Source of the DNA: an uncultured Thermoanaerobaculia bacterium | GTDB taxonomy: Bacteria > Acidobacteriota > Thermoanaerobaculia > Multivoradales > Multivoraceae | NCBI GenBank assembly: GCA_951813015.1 | Contig: CATOTG010000007.1 | Location: 337,752-401,751, forward strand | Direction of reading: 5' to 3' | DNA: 64,000 nt | Shown: piece after piece, positions 53,616 to 61,736 of the stretch | Position numbering within the stretch: the stretch's first letter is position 1 | Layout: every line of letters starts with the position of its first letter | Notes under the pieces: generated by a model | The model's input: the letters and a program-made list of their open reading frames with translations, nothing else | What the model was told of the DNA's origin: nothing | The model's database searches: none | Program-made: the position numbers and the translations under genes

Positions 53616-53721
53616 TCAGACGAAGGAAGCACTGATCCAAGAGGATCCCCGGTCCGCCGAGCTCCTGAAGCCGGTGGTGCGAGGCCGGGACGTTCACCCC
53701 TACCGGGTCGATTGGGACGGG
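53568..53721 (+). repeat. Left arm of ~131-bp inverted repeat with 22-bp duplication
   Basis: From CTCAACAAGGCG to GACGGG this arm matches the reverse complement of 55133-55264 with about 8 mismatches in 131 bases, if one copy of the exact 22-bp tandem duplication (53587-53608 = 53609-53630, starting TCGGTAATCAGACG) is removed. It encodes TGLNKAFII...VDWDG, the shared start of both TRDs. It is the likely crossover site for inversion. Confidence 0.8.
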
Positions 53722-54345
53722 CGGGACGGGCGGTGGCTGATCGACACGCACAACGGCTACGACTCCACTCCCGCGGTCAACGTGGCCGCCTACCCGGCGG
53801 TTCGGCGGCATCTCGACGACTTCATGCCTGCCCTGGAGAATCGACAGGACCAGGGCGACACGCCCTACAACCTCCGTAGCTGCGCTTACTACGCAGAATT
53901 CGAGAAGCCGAAGCTGATCTGGATCGAACTTGCCGATAGAGGCCGGTTTGCGCTTGACCGAAAGCGCCTCTTCGTGGAAGCCACCGCATTCATGGCGACA
54001 AGCACCAGCGCTGACGATCTGACTTGGCTTTGTGCTGTCCTGAACTCAGCCCTCGCATCGTGGTGGGTTCGAACGACGGCACCAACGTCGGGAGCGGGTG
54101 CAACACGGTGGAAGAAGGTCTACGTCGAGACACTCCCCTTGCCCACAGCGAGCCCAAGAACCGCCAGCAGGATCACCGCCTTGGTAGAGCGGGCCGTTCG
54201 GACACGTGGCGCTGAGCGCCGCGCTCGGCTGCAAGAGGACCTTGACCGCGAGGTCGCCATGGCTTACGGACTCGGACATTCGGAGTTCACGCTGGTTAGA
54301 CTGGGAGGACGGCCTGACCGAACCGGTGCGGTTGCGGAGCGGTGA
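53616..54345 (+). CDS. TRD-A, out-of-frame 3' part of the methylase gene
   Basis: In frame +1 relative to the upstream part: LIQEDPRSAELLKPVVRGRD, VHPYRVDWDGRDGRWLIDTH, SCAYYAEFEKPKLIW, then WVRTTAPTSGAGATRWKKVY, ETLPLP, and a helical tail. These are TaqI/Eco57I-type C-terminal target-recognition features. Only the duplication separates it from the methylase, so a single unit loss restores a full protein. It has no start or RBS of its own. Confidence 0.75.
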
Positions 54346-54404
54346 CCGGCACGCCAACGCGGCTACTTCGGTCTTGATTGTGCCCAGAGCTATCGTCGAA
54401 TCTC

Positions 54405-54520
54405 GTGTACGGGGGTTGAGGTAGGCGGCGTGCCCTGCTGAGATCGGTTTCCTGTAATCGAGAACAGCAAAGGAGGCACGCCATGACGGACAGTACCGTG
54501 ATTGCACTCGTCTCGGATCA
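54405..54520 (+). mobile_element. Left-end remnant of an IS256-type element
   Basis: GTGTACGGGGGTTGAG (54405-54420) resembles the IS end at 9722-9737 and 57027-57042. Downstream a strong RBS (AAAGGAGGCACGCC) precedes ATG 54483 and MTDSTVIALVSDHTEAL, a transposase-like start cut after about 18 codons where TRD-B sequence begins on the other strand. The rest of the IS is gone. Confidence 0.5.
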
Positions 54521-55264
54521 CACCGAGGCGTTGAGTGAGTCGAGCAACGTCTGGTCTTGGCTCGTCAAGCCATACAGCTCGGCGACGGCCGCGTTCCGTT
54601 GCGCGAAAGCCCTGGCAGGCCGAGGGACTCGATTCGGCGGCCCCGTCGCTCCCGTGCGTCGTAGGCCAGCCCCAGACCATTCGATTCCTCGCTGTGGAAT
54701 CGGGAAGGCCTCGACGGAGTACTTGAACCACGAATGGGAGCCCCCGCCAGTCGTTACCGTGATCTGCCTGCCATACCACCGGATTACGTCGCTACTGAGC
54801 ACCGTAAAGAGAGAGAGAAGGTCGTCACCGGATGGCACCGTCAGGAAGTACACCTTGTTGTTGCAGAACATCTGTTCCCTGCAGAGAGCGAACGCCGCTT
54901 CGTCCGAAATCTCAGGCCAGAGAATCTTCGGCTTCTCGAATTCTGCGTAGTAAGCGCAGGAATCTTGGAGTTCCCACCAATCGTGCTGCGTCTTCTTCCG
55001 CGCACGGAGTCCGCCAGGGAGCTTCTCGCCGGTCTGGTGAAGGCGCTTCCCGAAGGAGGATAGCCACCGGCGGACCGCCGGGTAGTCGTCGATGTTGACC
55101 CCGGCTGCTGGAAAGGTCGCGATGAGCCACAGCCCGTCCCAATCGACCCGGTAGGGATGAACGTCCCGGCCCCGCACCACCGGCTTCAGGATCTCGGCGG
55201 ACCGGGGATCCTCCCGGATCAGTGCTTCCTTCGTCTGATTATCAATGATGAACGCCTTGTTGAG
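54518..55264 (-). CDS. TRD-B, silent inverted alternative recognition domain
   Basis: On the minus strand it reads TGLNKAFIIDNQTKEALIRE, DPRSAEILKPVVRGRDVHPY, then diverges: WLIATFPAAGVNIDDYPAVR, WWELQDSCAYYAEFEKPKIL, VTTGGGSHSWFKYSVEAFPI, and a C-terminus NAAVAELYGLTSQDQTLL. The first ~44 residues equal TRD-A; the rest is only family-level similar, so the DNA target would differ. There is no promoter, RBS or start. It becomes the methylase C-terminus only after inversion of 53568-55264. Confidence 0.8.
   Translation of the reverse strand, partial: LNKAFIIDNQTKEALIREDPRSAEILKPVVRGRDVHPYRVDWDGLWLIATFPAAGVNIDDYPAVRRWLSSFGKRLHQTGEKLPGGLRARKKTQHDWWELQDSCAYYAEFEKPKILWPEISDEAAFALCREQMFCNNKVYFLTVPSGDDLLSLFTVLSSDVIRWYGRQITVTTGGGSHSWFKYSVEAFPIPQRGIEWSGAGLRRTGATGPPNRVPRPARAFAQRNAAVAELYGLTSQDQTLLDSLNASV
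55133..55264 (-). repeat. Right arm of the TRD inverted repeat
   Basis: The reverse complement of 53568-53721 apart from the 22-bp duplication, ~94% identical. It carries a single copy of the 22-bp block (with 3 changes: ATTGATAATCAG in place of ATCGGTAATCAG). The distance between the arms is 1411 bases. Confidence 0.8.
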
Positions 55265-55453
55265 CCCCGTGACCAATCCGCGATAAATCGAAGAAGGAGG
55301 TGAGCTCTGCGCCCGGCCGCACGCTGGACGGCCCTTCGCTCCAACCACCCCCCCGAGCTTCGCCAGAAGCCCGTTCCCGCGGGCCACCGACGCCACCGGC
55401 CGCAACCTGGTCGGATCACAGCCAATCAGACGAGAGAGGACGCGAAGGAAACC

Positions 55454-56434
55454 ATGCAGCAACTGACGGTGGGACACGTGTTGACGAGGTCGCTGTCCGC
55501 GAACACGCGACTCGCATACGAGAAGGGCTGGCGCAGGTTCGCCTCCTTCTGCGAGGAAACAGGGAGGGAGGCAATGGAGGCCACCGGCGACGACGTGGCC
55601 CAGTTCCTCGTCCACACGGCAAGCCAGCCCCGCTCCCGTCGGGCGACCACGGGCGGCGACCGGCCCCTGTCCCTGGGGACACTGCAGATCAGCCTTTCGG
55701 CGATCAACAGGAGGTACAAGGACGCCGGCAGGGAATCGCCTGGGCACGCTGTGGTCGTGGCGGCCATTGTCCACGGTCTGACGAGGATTCGCGGCACGGC
55801 TCCGAGGAAGGTGAAGGCGATCCGCGAGCACGAGTTGCGGAAGATGCTCGCCTGTTGTGATCAGCGCTCCCACAACGGGTTCTTCCGGGGGGTGGCGACC
55901 CGCGACGCGGCCCTGCTCGCGATCGGCTTTGCGGGCGCGCTGCGACGATCGGAGATCTGCCAACTGAACGTCGAAGACGTCGACTTCATCGACCAGTCCG
56001 GTGAAGACAACGGCCTGTTCCTGACCATCCGGAAGTCAAAGACCGATCAGACCGGGAAGGGGCAGCGCATCGCGATACCGGCAGGAAAGGGACTGAACGC
56101 CGTAGCGCGCCTGCGACGATGGCTGGCGCTCGCCCAGACGACGGAGGGGCCGCTGTTCCAGTCCCTGTGGCGCGGCGGACGACTTCGCGGCCGCCGCTTG
56201 CACCATTCGGACATCCCGCGCCTGGTCAAGCACTACGTTCAGGCGATCGGACTCGACCCGGCCGACTATTCGGGGCACTCACTGCGCGCCGGCTTCGTGA
56301 CCAGCGCCGCCGTTCACGGCGCCCGTCTCGACAAGATCATGGAGGTCACGAGGCACTCCAGCGCCGAAATGGTCCTCCGCTACATCCGGCAGGTGGAAGC
56401 CTTCGAGGATCACGCCGGGGCGGCGTTCCTGTAG
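55454..56434 (+). CDS. Tyrosine recombinase, putative TRD invertase
   Basis: A 326-aa protein. The SAM-like N-terminal core-binding half has SLSANTRLAYEKGWRRFASF. The catalytic set is complete: R164 (GALRRSEI), K196 (RKSKTDQ), H275 and R278 (GHSLRAGF), H301 (TRHSS), and Y310 (LRYIRQVE). It lies 190 bases beyond the right arm of the inverted repeat, with no other substrate in view. Recombinases adjacent to hsdS or pglX cassettes invert them in other bacteria, so the same job is inferred. 55265-55453 holds no other gene. Confidence 0.85.
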   Translation: MQQLTVGHVLTRSLSANTRLAYEKGWRRFASFCEETGREAMEATGDDVAQFLVHTASQPRSRRATTGGDRPLSLGTLQISLSAINRRYKDAGRESPGHAVVVAAIVHGLTRIRGTAPRKVKAIREHELRKMLACCDQRSHNGFFRGVATRDAALLAIGFAGALRRSEICQLNVEDVDFIDQSGEDNGLFLTIRKSKTDQTGKGQRIAIPAGKGLNAVARLRRWLALAQTTEGPLFQSLWRGGRLRGRRLHHSDIPRLVKHYVQAIGLDPADYSGHSLRAGFVTSAAVHGARLDKIMEVTRHSSAEMVLRYIRQVEAFEDHAGAAFL

Positions 56435-56635
56435 AACCCCGGCGTGTCGCGAAACCCGGCGCCAGGTCTCTCGCCTCCGCAGAGCCCGTACCGGCGCCGC
56501 AGCCCAGAAGAAGCGCCGCGAAGAACGGCGCCGTTCCCGCCAACCGTGAAGGGATCGGAACCATGCAGCGTGTCCTCCAGGTCACAGGTGTCAGCGCGGC
56601 AGAACGCTGCTCGGCAAAGGCGCGCGGCGCAGCTC

Positions 56636-56830
56636 TCAGGTACGTGGGGGCTGGGCCTTCTCCTCCGCGAAACGTTCCAGCGACTTGCGGATATCCCGTC
56701 CGACCGCCACCCAATCACCGCGAAGCGCACGCCCATCCTGTCGCCACCAATCGTCCGGCTGAGCCGGTCGCAAGGGCCTCCGTTTGGCCGCACTGCCTGC
56801 CGCCAGGCTCCGATTCAACGGTTTCTTCAT
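56636..56830 (-). CDS. Small basic protein, unknown
   Basis: A 64-aa protein from ATG 56830. The N-terminal half is basic and low-complexity (KKPLNRSLAAGSAAKRRPLR). The C-terminal half is an amphipathic helix WWRQDGRALRGDWVAVGRDI then RKSLERFAEEKA, a pattern seen in small proteins beside recombinases. RBS support is weak. 56435-56635 and 56831-57026 show no feature. Confidence 0.35.
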   Translation of the reverse strand: MKKPLNRSLAAGSAAKRRPLRPAQPDDWWRQDGRALRGDWVAVGRDIRKSLERFAEEKAQPPRT

Positions 56831-57026
56831 GTCGGTGTCTCTCTGTGAGGGAGGTTTGGTGGATCTCCACGGCTCGCCAACGGCAGCACCGGGCTCTTGG
56901 ACTCTATCTCTATCGGACCAACCCGGAAGGAACGCCACGACGTCCACGGCGTAGCCGAGAACCGTCAGCCCGGGGCGGAACCTGCGCGAAGTGGATCGCG
57001 GATCCCCCGAGGACGGCGAGGATTTC

Positions 57027-57267
57027 GTGTACGGGCGGTTGATCATCAAGCGGCGTTGCTTCCCAGGAGAGATCACGAAAGGTGGGACGAGCCTCGGCGA
57101 ACGCGTCCGTCAGGAGGGTCTCGAGAAAGCCCGCGCGCTGCAGATACGCCATGTCGGTGCCGCCGGCGAGCACCACCACGTCCCCTTCCTCCAAAGGCCA
57201 ACAGAGGCGGCGCCTGGGTGCAGCTCGCCAGGAAGAGTCCCGACAGAATCAAGATGAAGACGAGCAA
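57027..57267 (-). pseudogene. Second, truncated copy of the CxxCH protein start, joined to an IS256 end
   Basis: 57057-57267 (minus) repeats the N-terminus of the gene at 46153: a lipoprotein signal (FILILSGLFLASCTQAPP), VVVLAGGTDMAYLQRAGF, LETLLTDAFAEARPTFRDLS. The DNA is ~90% identical to 45925-46110. It ends abruptly at GTGTACGGGCGGTTGATCAT (57027), the IS256 right end also seen at 9737. Duplication by or near an IS is the simplest cause. Confidence 0.65.
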
Positions 57268-57336
57268 GATTCCTCGCCGTTCCGGTGTCCCGGAGAGTGG
57301 TGCTCATGGCCATGAAACGCTAGCAGGCGCTCGACC

Positions 57337-58886
57337 ATGCGGGACCTGACGATCAAGTGCGTGCTGTTGGCCACGCTGCCAGTCTTTGGCTGCGGCGCCG
57401 CCCGGTCCGGCGAGGATGGCAACCGGCCGACCGGCACGCCCCCGTCCGAAGGCTGGGAACTCGTCTGGTCCGACGAGTTCAACGGCGCGGCCCTGGACAC
57501 TTCCAGGTGGAACATCCAGACGGGCGACGGCACACCCGAGGGCATACCCGGCTGGGGCAACAACGAACTCCAGCGCTACCAGGCCGCCAACATCGCCGTG
57601 TCAGGCGGCGTCCTCGTCATCACGGCCCGCGAGGAGGACGCGGGAGACGGGCATGCGTACACCTCCGGTCGCATCAACACCGCCGGCAAGCTGGACACGA
57701 CCTATGGCCGCATCGAGGCGAGCATCCAGGCCCCCGGCGGCCAAGGCCTCTGGTCCGCCTTCTGGATGCTGCCCACCGACTCCGCGTATGGCGGCTGGGC
57801 CGCCGGCGGCGAGATCGACATCCTGGAGGTCTACTCCCGCGATCCGGCGCCCTTCGCCCAGGGCGCGTTGCACTACGGGATGGCTTGGCCGCTGAATACG
57901 TTCGATCACGCGATGTACTCCGATGTCGATCCCGCGGACGGCTTCCACGTCTACGCCGTGGAGTGGGACGAAGAGGAGATCCGTTGGTTCGTGGATGGAG
58001 TGCATTTCCACACGGTTCGGCGAAACACGTACTGGAACTACTACAGGGACGCCGAGACGAACGCCCACGTCTCCGGCGGCGTTTCGCGCCGTTCGACCGC
58101 CCGTTCCACCTGTTGCTGAACCTTGCCGTCGGCGGCAATCTGCCAGGCGCGCCGACAGCCAGCGCGCTGCCCGGCGAACTCAAGGTCGACTACGTGCGCG
58201 TGTACCAATGCAGCGTCAACCCCTCGACCGGCGTTGGATGCGCCGGCCTGGCGGACCGAACGTCCGCCGCGGTCACGCCACCGGCGCCGGCCGATGTCTA
58301 CCGGGCCGTCTACGACCTCTACGTGGACGAAGTGGGTCCGCTCAACTTCCCGGGCGAGGAAGACGCCGTGACGCTTGACGCCGCGGTCGATGACGCGGGT
58401 GGAGCGCTCGCCATCGCGGAAGTCGCACACGCCGACCGCGGGATGGTGATCGATCTCGCCACGTCCGGCGGCGGCAGCTTCTCGATCCGCCCGGCCAACG
58501 AGGAGCGGCAGACGCTGTTCGGCATGGGCGGCGCCTCCGAATCCGGGGACTTCGCCGGGGAACTGCAGTTCGACCTGTACGTGTTCGGCGACGGCACGGA
58601 TGCGGCGAGCAGCCTGAGGGTCAAGCTCGACAGCGGCATCCACGATGCCGGTGTCGTCGATCTGCAGTTCGCAACGCTAGCCCCGGAGGAGTGGACGACC
58701 GTCACCATCCAGATCGGCGACATCGTCCGAAACCCCGCCCAACCCGGTGGACGCCCCGTCGACCTCGGCCGGGTGCGGAGCCTGGTCGCACTTGAACCAA
58801 CTGGCTTCGCGCGCCTCCAGGTAGACAACATCCGTCTCATCTGCGGCCACGTAGTGCAAGGCGGCTGCGGCATCCGGCCACCGTAG
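57337..58886 (+). pseudogene. GH16 beta-glucanase with C-terminal beta domain, frameshifted
   Basis: Frame 1 (57337-58085) has a signal peptide with a lipobox-like FGCG, GWELVWSDEFNGAALDTSRW, SGRINTAGKLDTTYGRIEA, and the catalytic motif GEIDILEVY (ExDxxE, ~165). Frame 3 continues from ~58086: APFDRPFHLLLNLAVGGNLP, VDYVRVYQ, then a carbohydrate-binding-like beta domain (VYDLYVDEVGPLNFPGEED, SLRVKLDSGIHDAGVVDL) to 58886. It would cleave laminarin-type glucans outside the cell. The break is one or two bases inside GGCGTTTCGCGCC. Confidence 0.8.
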
Positions 58887-58966
58887 GGCCAAAGCCTCCA
58901 CGGTTGCCGTCGATCTGCACAGGCCCCTGACGTTCGCGCAAGAGGCGTCGAGAATCGCAAGCGATC

Positions 58967-58982
58967 ATCTTACTGGTAAGAT
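58967..58982. promoter_or_regulatory. 16-bp palindrome before the AbrB gene
   Basis: ATCTTAC TG GTAAGAT is a perfect inverted repeat ending 7 bases before ATG 58990. Its AT content stands out in this GC-rich window, and its TTACTGGTAAGATA looks like a -10 region. It fits an autoregulatory site for the AbrB-type protein. Confidence 0.55.
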
Positions 58983-58989
58983 ACTTGCC

Positions 58990-59250
58990 ATGCCCGAGAT
59001 CCAGACCACGAAGATGTCTTCCAGGGGCCAGGTTGTCATACCCGATGCCATCCGGACGAAGTTGGGGCTCGAGCCCGGCGTCCAGTTTGTGGTCATCGGG
59101 GAAGGGGACACGATCGTGCTCAAGCCGATCGCCGTGCCCTCGATGCGGGAGTTCGACGAGGTCATGGGGCAAGCACGCGAAGCGGCCCGCCGCGCGGGCA
59201 TGAAGCGATCGGATGTGGCCTCGGCGATCGCGGCCGTCCGCTCCCGGTGA
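58990..59250 (+). CDS. AbrB/MazE-type antitoxin, orphan
   Basis: An 86-aa protein. The SpoVT/AbrB swapped-hairpin motif is KMSSRGQVVIPDAIRTKLGL then PGVQFVVIGEGDTIVLKPI. The C-terminal helix (FDEVMGQAREAARRAGM) would bind a toxin. No intact toxin follows; the next 100 bases are non-coding. It probably remains as a repressor. Confidence 0.8.
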   Translation: MPEIQTTKMSSRGQVVIPDAIRTKLGLEPGVQFVVIGEGDTIVLKPIAVPSMREFDEVMGQAREAARRAGMKRSDVASAIAAVRSR

Positions 59251-59352
59251 AGGCAACCGCCACCTCCCGCGGACCTTGTCGTCGTCACGGACATCGACGA
59301 AGCTGCGGGGCGCGACGTCGCTACCGCGGCTGTCCAGCCGATGGTGAACCGC

Positions 59353-60240
59353 ATGAGTGCCTCACCTGCCGCGCGGCTCCGCGCCCTGATCGACGCTCCC
59401 CGGGCTCCGCGTGATGCCCTGCTGCTTCGACGCGCTCTCCGCCCGGCTCATCGAACAGGCGGGATTCGAGCTGACCTTCATGAGCGGGTTCGCCGTCTCC
59501 GCCAGCCGCCTTGGGATGCCGGACACCGGCCTGATCTCCTTCGGCGAGATGCTCGACCAAGGCCGCAACATCTGCGCCGCCACCCGACTGCCGGTGATCG
59601 GCGACGGCGACACCGGCTACGGCAACGCCCTGAACGTCAAGCGCACCGTCACCAGCTACGCGGCCGCCGGCTTCGCGGGCACAATGATCGAAGACCAGGA
59701 AGCGCCCAAGCGCTGCGGGCACACGCGGGGCAAGCGGGTCGTCGTCTCCCGCGCCGAAGCGCTGTCAAGGGTGCGCGCCGCAGTCGACGCGCGCGAAGAG
59801 GGCGCCGACATCCTGATCATGGCGCGCACCGACGCTCGCGCCACGGACGGACTCGACGAGGCAGTCGCGCGCTGCCAGGGCTTCGCCGACCTCGGCGCGG
59901 ACATCCTCTTCCTCGAGGGTCCGCGGTCCGAGAGCGAGATGGTCGCCTTCTGCGAGGCGATCCCCGGCCCCAAGATGGCGAACCTGGTCGAGGGGAGGCG
60001 ACACGCCGCTCCTGCCGCCGGCGCGCCTCGAGGAGATCGGCTACAGGATCGCCGCCTATCCGCTGACGCTTCTCTCCGCCGCCACCGCGGCGAATGCTCG
60101 ATGCGCTTCGAGCGCTGGAAAACGGCGAGCAGCCTGACCGCGTCGTGGGCTTCGAGCGTTTTGCGCGGCATCGTCGGCTTCGAGGACTACGACGCCGAGG
60201 CTGAGCGCTACCGCGTGGAGGAGGTCCCCATCGGGAAACG
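59353..60240 (+). pseudogene. Isocitrate lyase/PEP-mutase family protein, frameshifted
   Basis: Start MSASPAARLRALIDAP in one frame, then from ~59411 CCFDALSARLIEQAGFELTF, MSGFAVSASRLGMPDTGLIS, GDGDTGYGNALNVKRTV, MIEDQEAPKRCGHTRGKRVV, and ILIMARTDARATDGLDEAV. After ~60000 frames change three more times (EIGYRIAAYPLTLLSAATAA; LDALRALENGEQPDRVVG; IVGFEDYDAEAERYRVEE). The catalytic KRCGH is kept. It would cleave a 2-methylisocitrate or oxaloacetate-like C-C bond. Confidence 0.7.
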
Positions 60241-60349
60241 GGAGGTAGTCGGCGGCCGCTTCCGCCGCGCCGACCTTGCCCGCCGCTCTGCTATCGCCGG
60301 TCAACGGCGCGAAGCGGACGTCACACTGAGGGCCGCCTCGAGAGGTCGC

Positions 60350-60778
60350 GGCCAGAGGGTTCCTCCACCGCAGGCCATCGAAACGTCCGAAGTCGCCGTC
60401 GTTCGAGTACACGGTACCGGCGTGTTCGATGGCGTAGGCGGCAATGTGCGCGTCCGTCGTCAGGTTGGCGCCGACGTTCGCCGTCCGCAGCAGGTCGGAG
60501 AGGATCGACCAGTGACGGCCGCTGGGCCCCAGCAGATTCGCGTTGGGTTGATCCAACCAGCTCTGAACTCGATCCAGCGCGTCCGCTACCGCCAGGGGCG
60601 AGGCGAACACGCGACGATTCGTCGTCAGCCTCACGAACCCGAGAATGCTGGGATAGCAGAGCCCCCACGTCCGACTCCGACGAGGAGCACTCCGTCCCAC
60701 CAGCCGCGCGCCCGGGGCATGGAACGGACTCCCCGAGTCCACCGAATAGACGAGGAGATTGACGTCCGGAACGATCAG
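60350..60778 (-). pseudogene. VapC-type PIN toxin with compensated frameshifts
   Basis: It starts near CTG 60778: IVPDVNLLVYSVDSGSPFHA, then ~20 residues in the wrong frame where HAPARGWWDGVL-type sequence is expected, then LCYPSILGFVRLTTNRRVF, GANLTTDAHIAAYAIEHAG, TVYSNDGDFGRFDGLRWRNP. Catalytic Asp positions are kept. A +1 and a -1 change bracket the wrong segment. The natural stop after RWRNPL is also lost. Confidence 0.6.
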
Positions 60779-61054
60779 CGAACCGGACCTGATCGTAGAC
60801 GCGCCTCGCTCTCCAGACGCCCGTCGACCTCGAGCTCGTCCGCGAGCTGATTCAACCGCACGGCATCGAAGCCCGGGAGCAGACCGAGTTTGCTCGGGCG
60901 GGTGCGGTACGGCTTCGCCCGGGACCGGCCCTGCCGGTGGAGCCCGGTCGCGCAACAGCAGGTTGACGACCTGCTTGAGCGACTGCCCGTCCCGCTTCCG
61001 GATTTCCTCGATCCTGGCGGCGATGTCTTCCTCGATGGTCAGAGTCGTGCGCAA
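60775..61054 (-). pseudogene. VapB-like antitoxin, frameshifted
   Basis: TTG 61054 opens RTTLTIEEDIAARIEEIRKR then DGQSLKQVVNLLLRD (RHH-type). The rest, FDAVRLNQLADELEVDGRLE, is in the +1 frame with a natural stop at 60775, overlapping the toxin start. One indel between ~60930 and 60880 separates the halves. Confidence 0.6.
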
Positions 61055-61736
61055 TCAACACACCATACGTGGAGCCCCTTCTGATGTCAAAGATGAGAGC
61101 TGTCCAGCCAGGACCATTCCAAAGTCATCTTGAAGGCAGGGGTTGAGCTTCGGGATGTCCGGGTTGGCAGTACCTTGGTTGCTGGGGAGTGGAGTCGTCC
61201 GGTTTTCTTGGAGGCCGCCGGTGTTCGGGGCTGCGTTTCCGGTCGTTCTTCAGCCGGTGTCCTGGTGTCGGGCGCAGTTCGGCGCGACGGTTCGGCGAGC
61301 GGCAGCCGTTGGCGTTCAGCCGGCGAAGCGGCGGCGCATCGTTTGACGCAGGACGTTGGTCCTGGTCGGCGGCGAAGTGGCGGTGGGCCTGGGGCATGTA
61401 GTCGAAGCGTCCGTCGAGGCGGATGATCGAGATGGCGGCGCTGGCGAGGCAGGCGAGGTTGCGGCGGAGTCGTTTCGCCCCGCACGCGGTTGCGATCCGC
61501 GTCCACGGCCCGGCAGGTGCCAAATTGTGCATTCCAAATGCACAATGTCCACCTAGATCGACAAACGGAAGCCGCCCCCGCGTGCGAGCCGAGAGGCTCG
61601 CCGCGAGGTTCCGGGCGTTCAGGCTGAACCAAGGTGCCCGGGAGGATCGAAGAGTCGCTGCTGCTGCCGACATCCGTCTGGCGCAAGTGCGCTCGTTCGG
61701 ACGCCTTGCGGCTGACGCCGCCGACGCGCGGCCGCG
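61055..61736. other. Gene-free stretch with a 21-bp palindrome
   Basis: No gene is convincing on either strand; the minus frame 61400-61560 (RRNLACLASAAISIIRLDGR) may be a transposase scrap. At 61525-61545 TTGTGCATT CCA AATGCACAA is a perfect 9-bp inverted repeat, AT-rich for this window, of the kind bound by dimeric repressors. Confidence 0.4.

Noticed and set aside
55300..55860. 186-codon plus frame over the recombinase 5' end
   Set aside because: Arg/Pro-rich shadow; the recombinase frame carries all catalytic residues.
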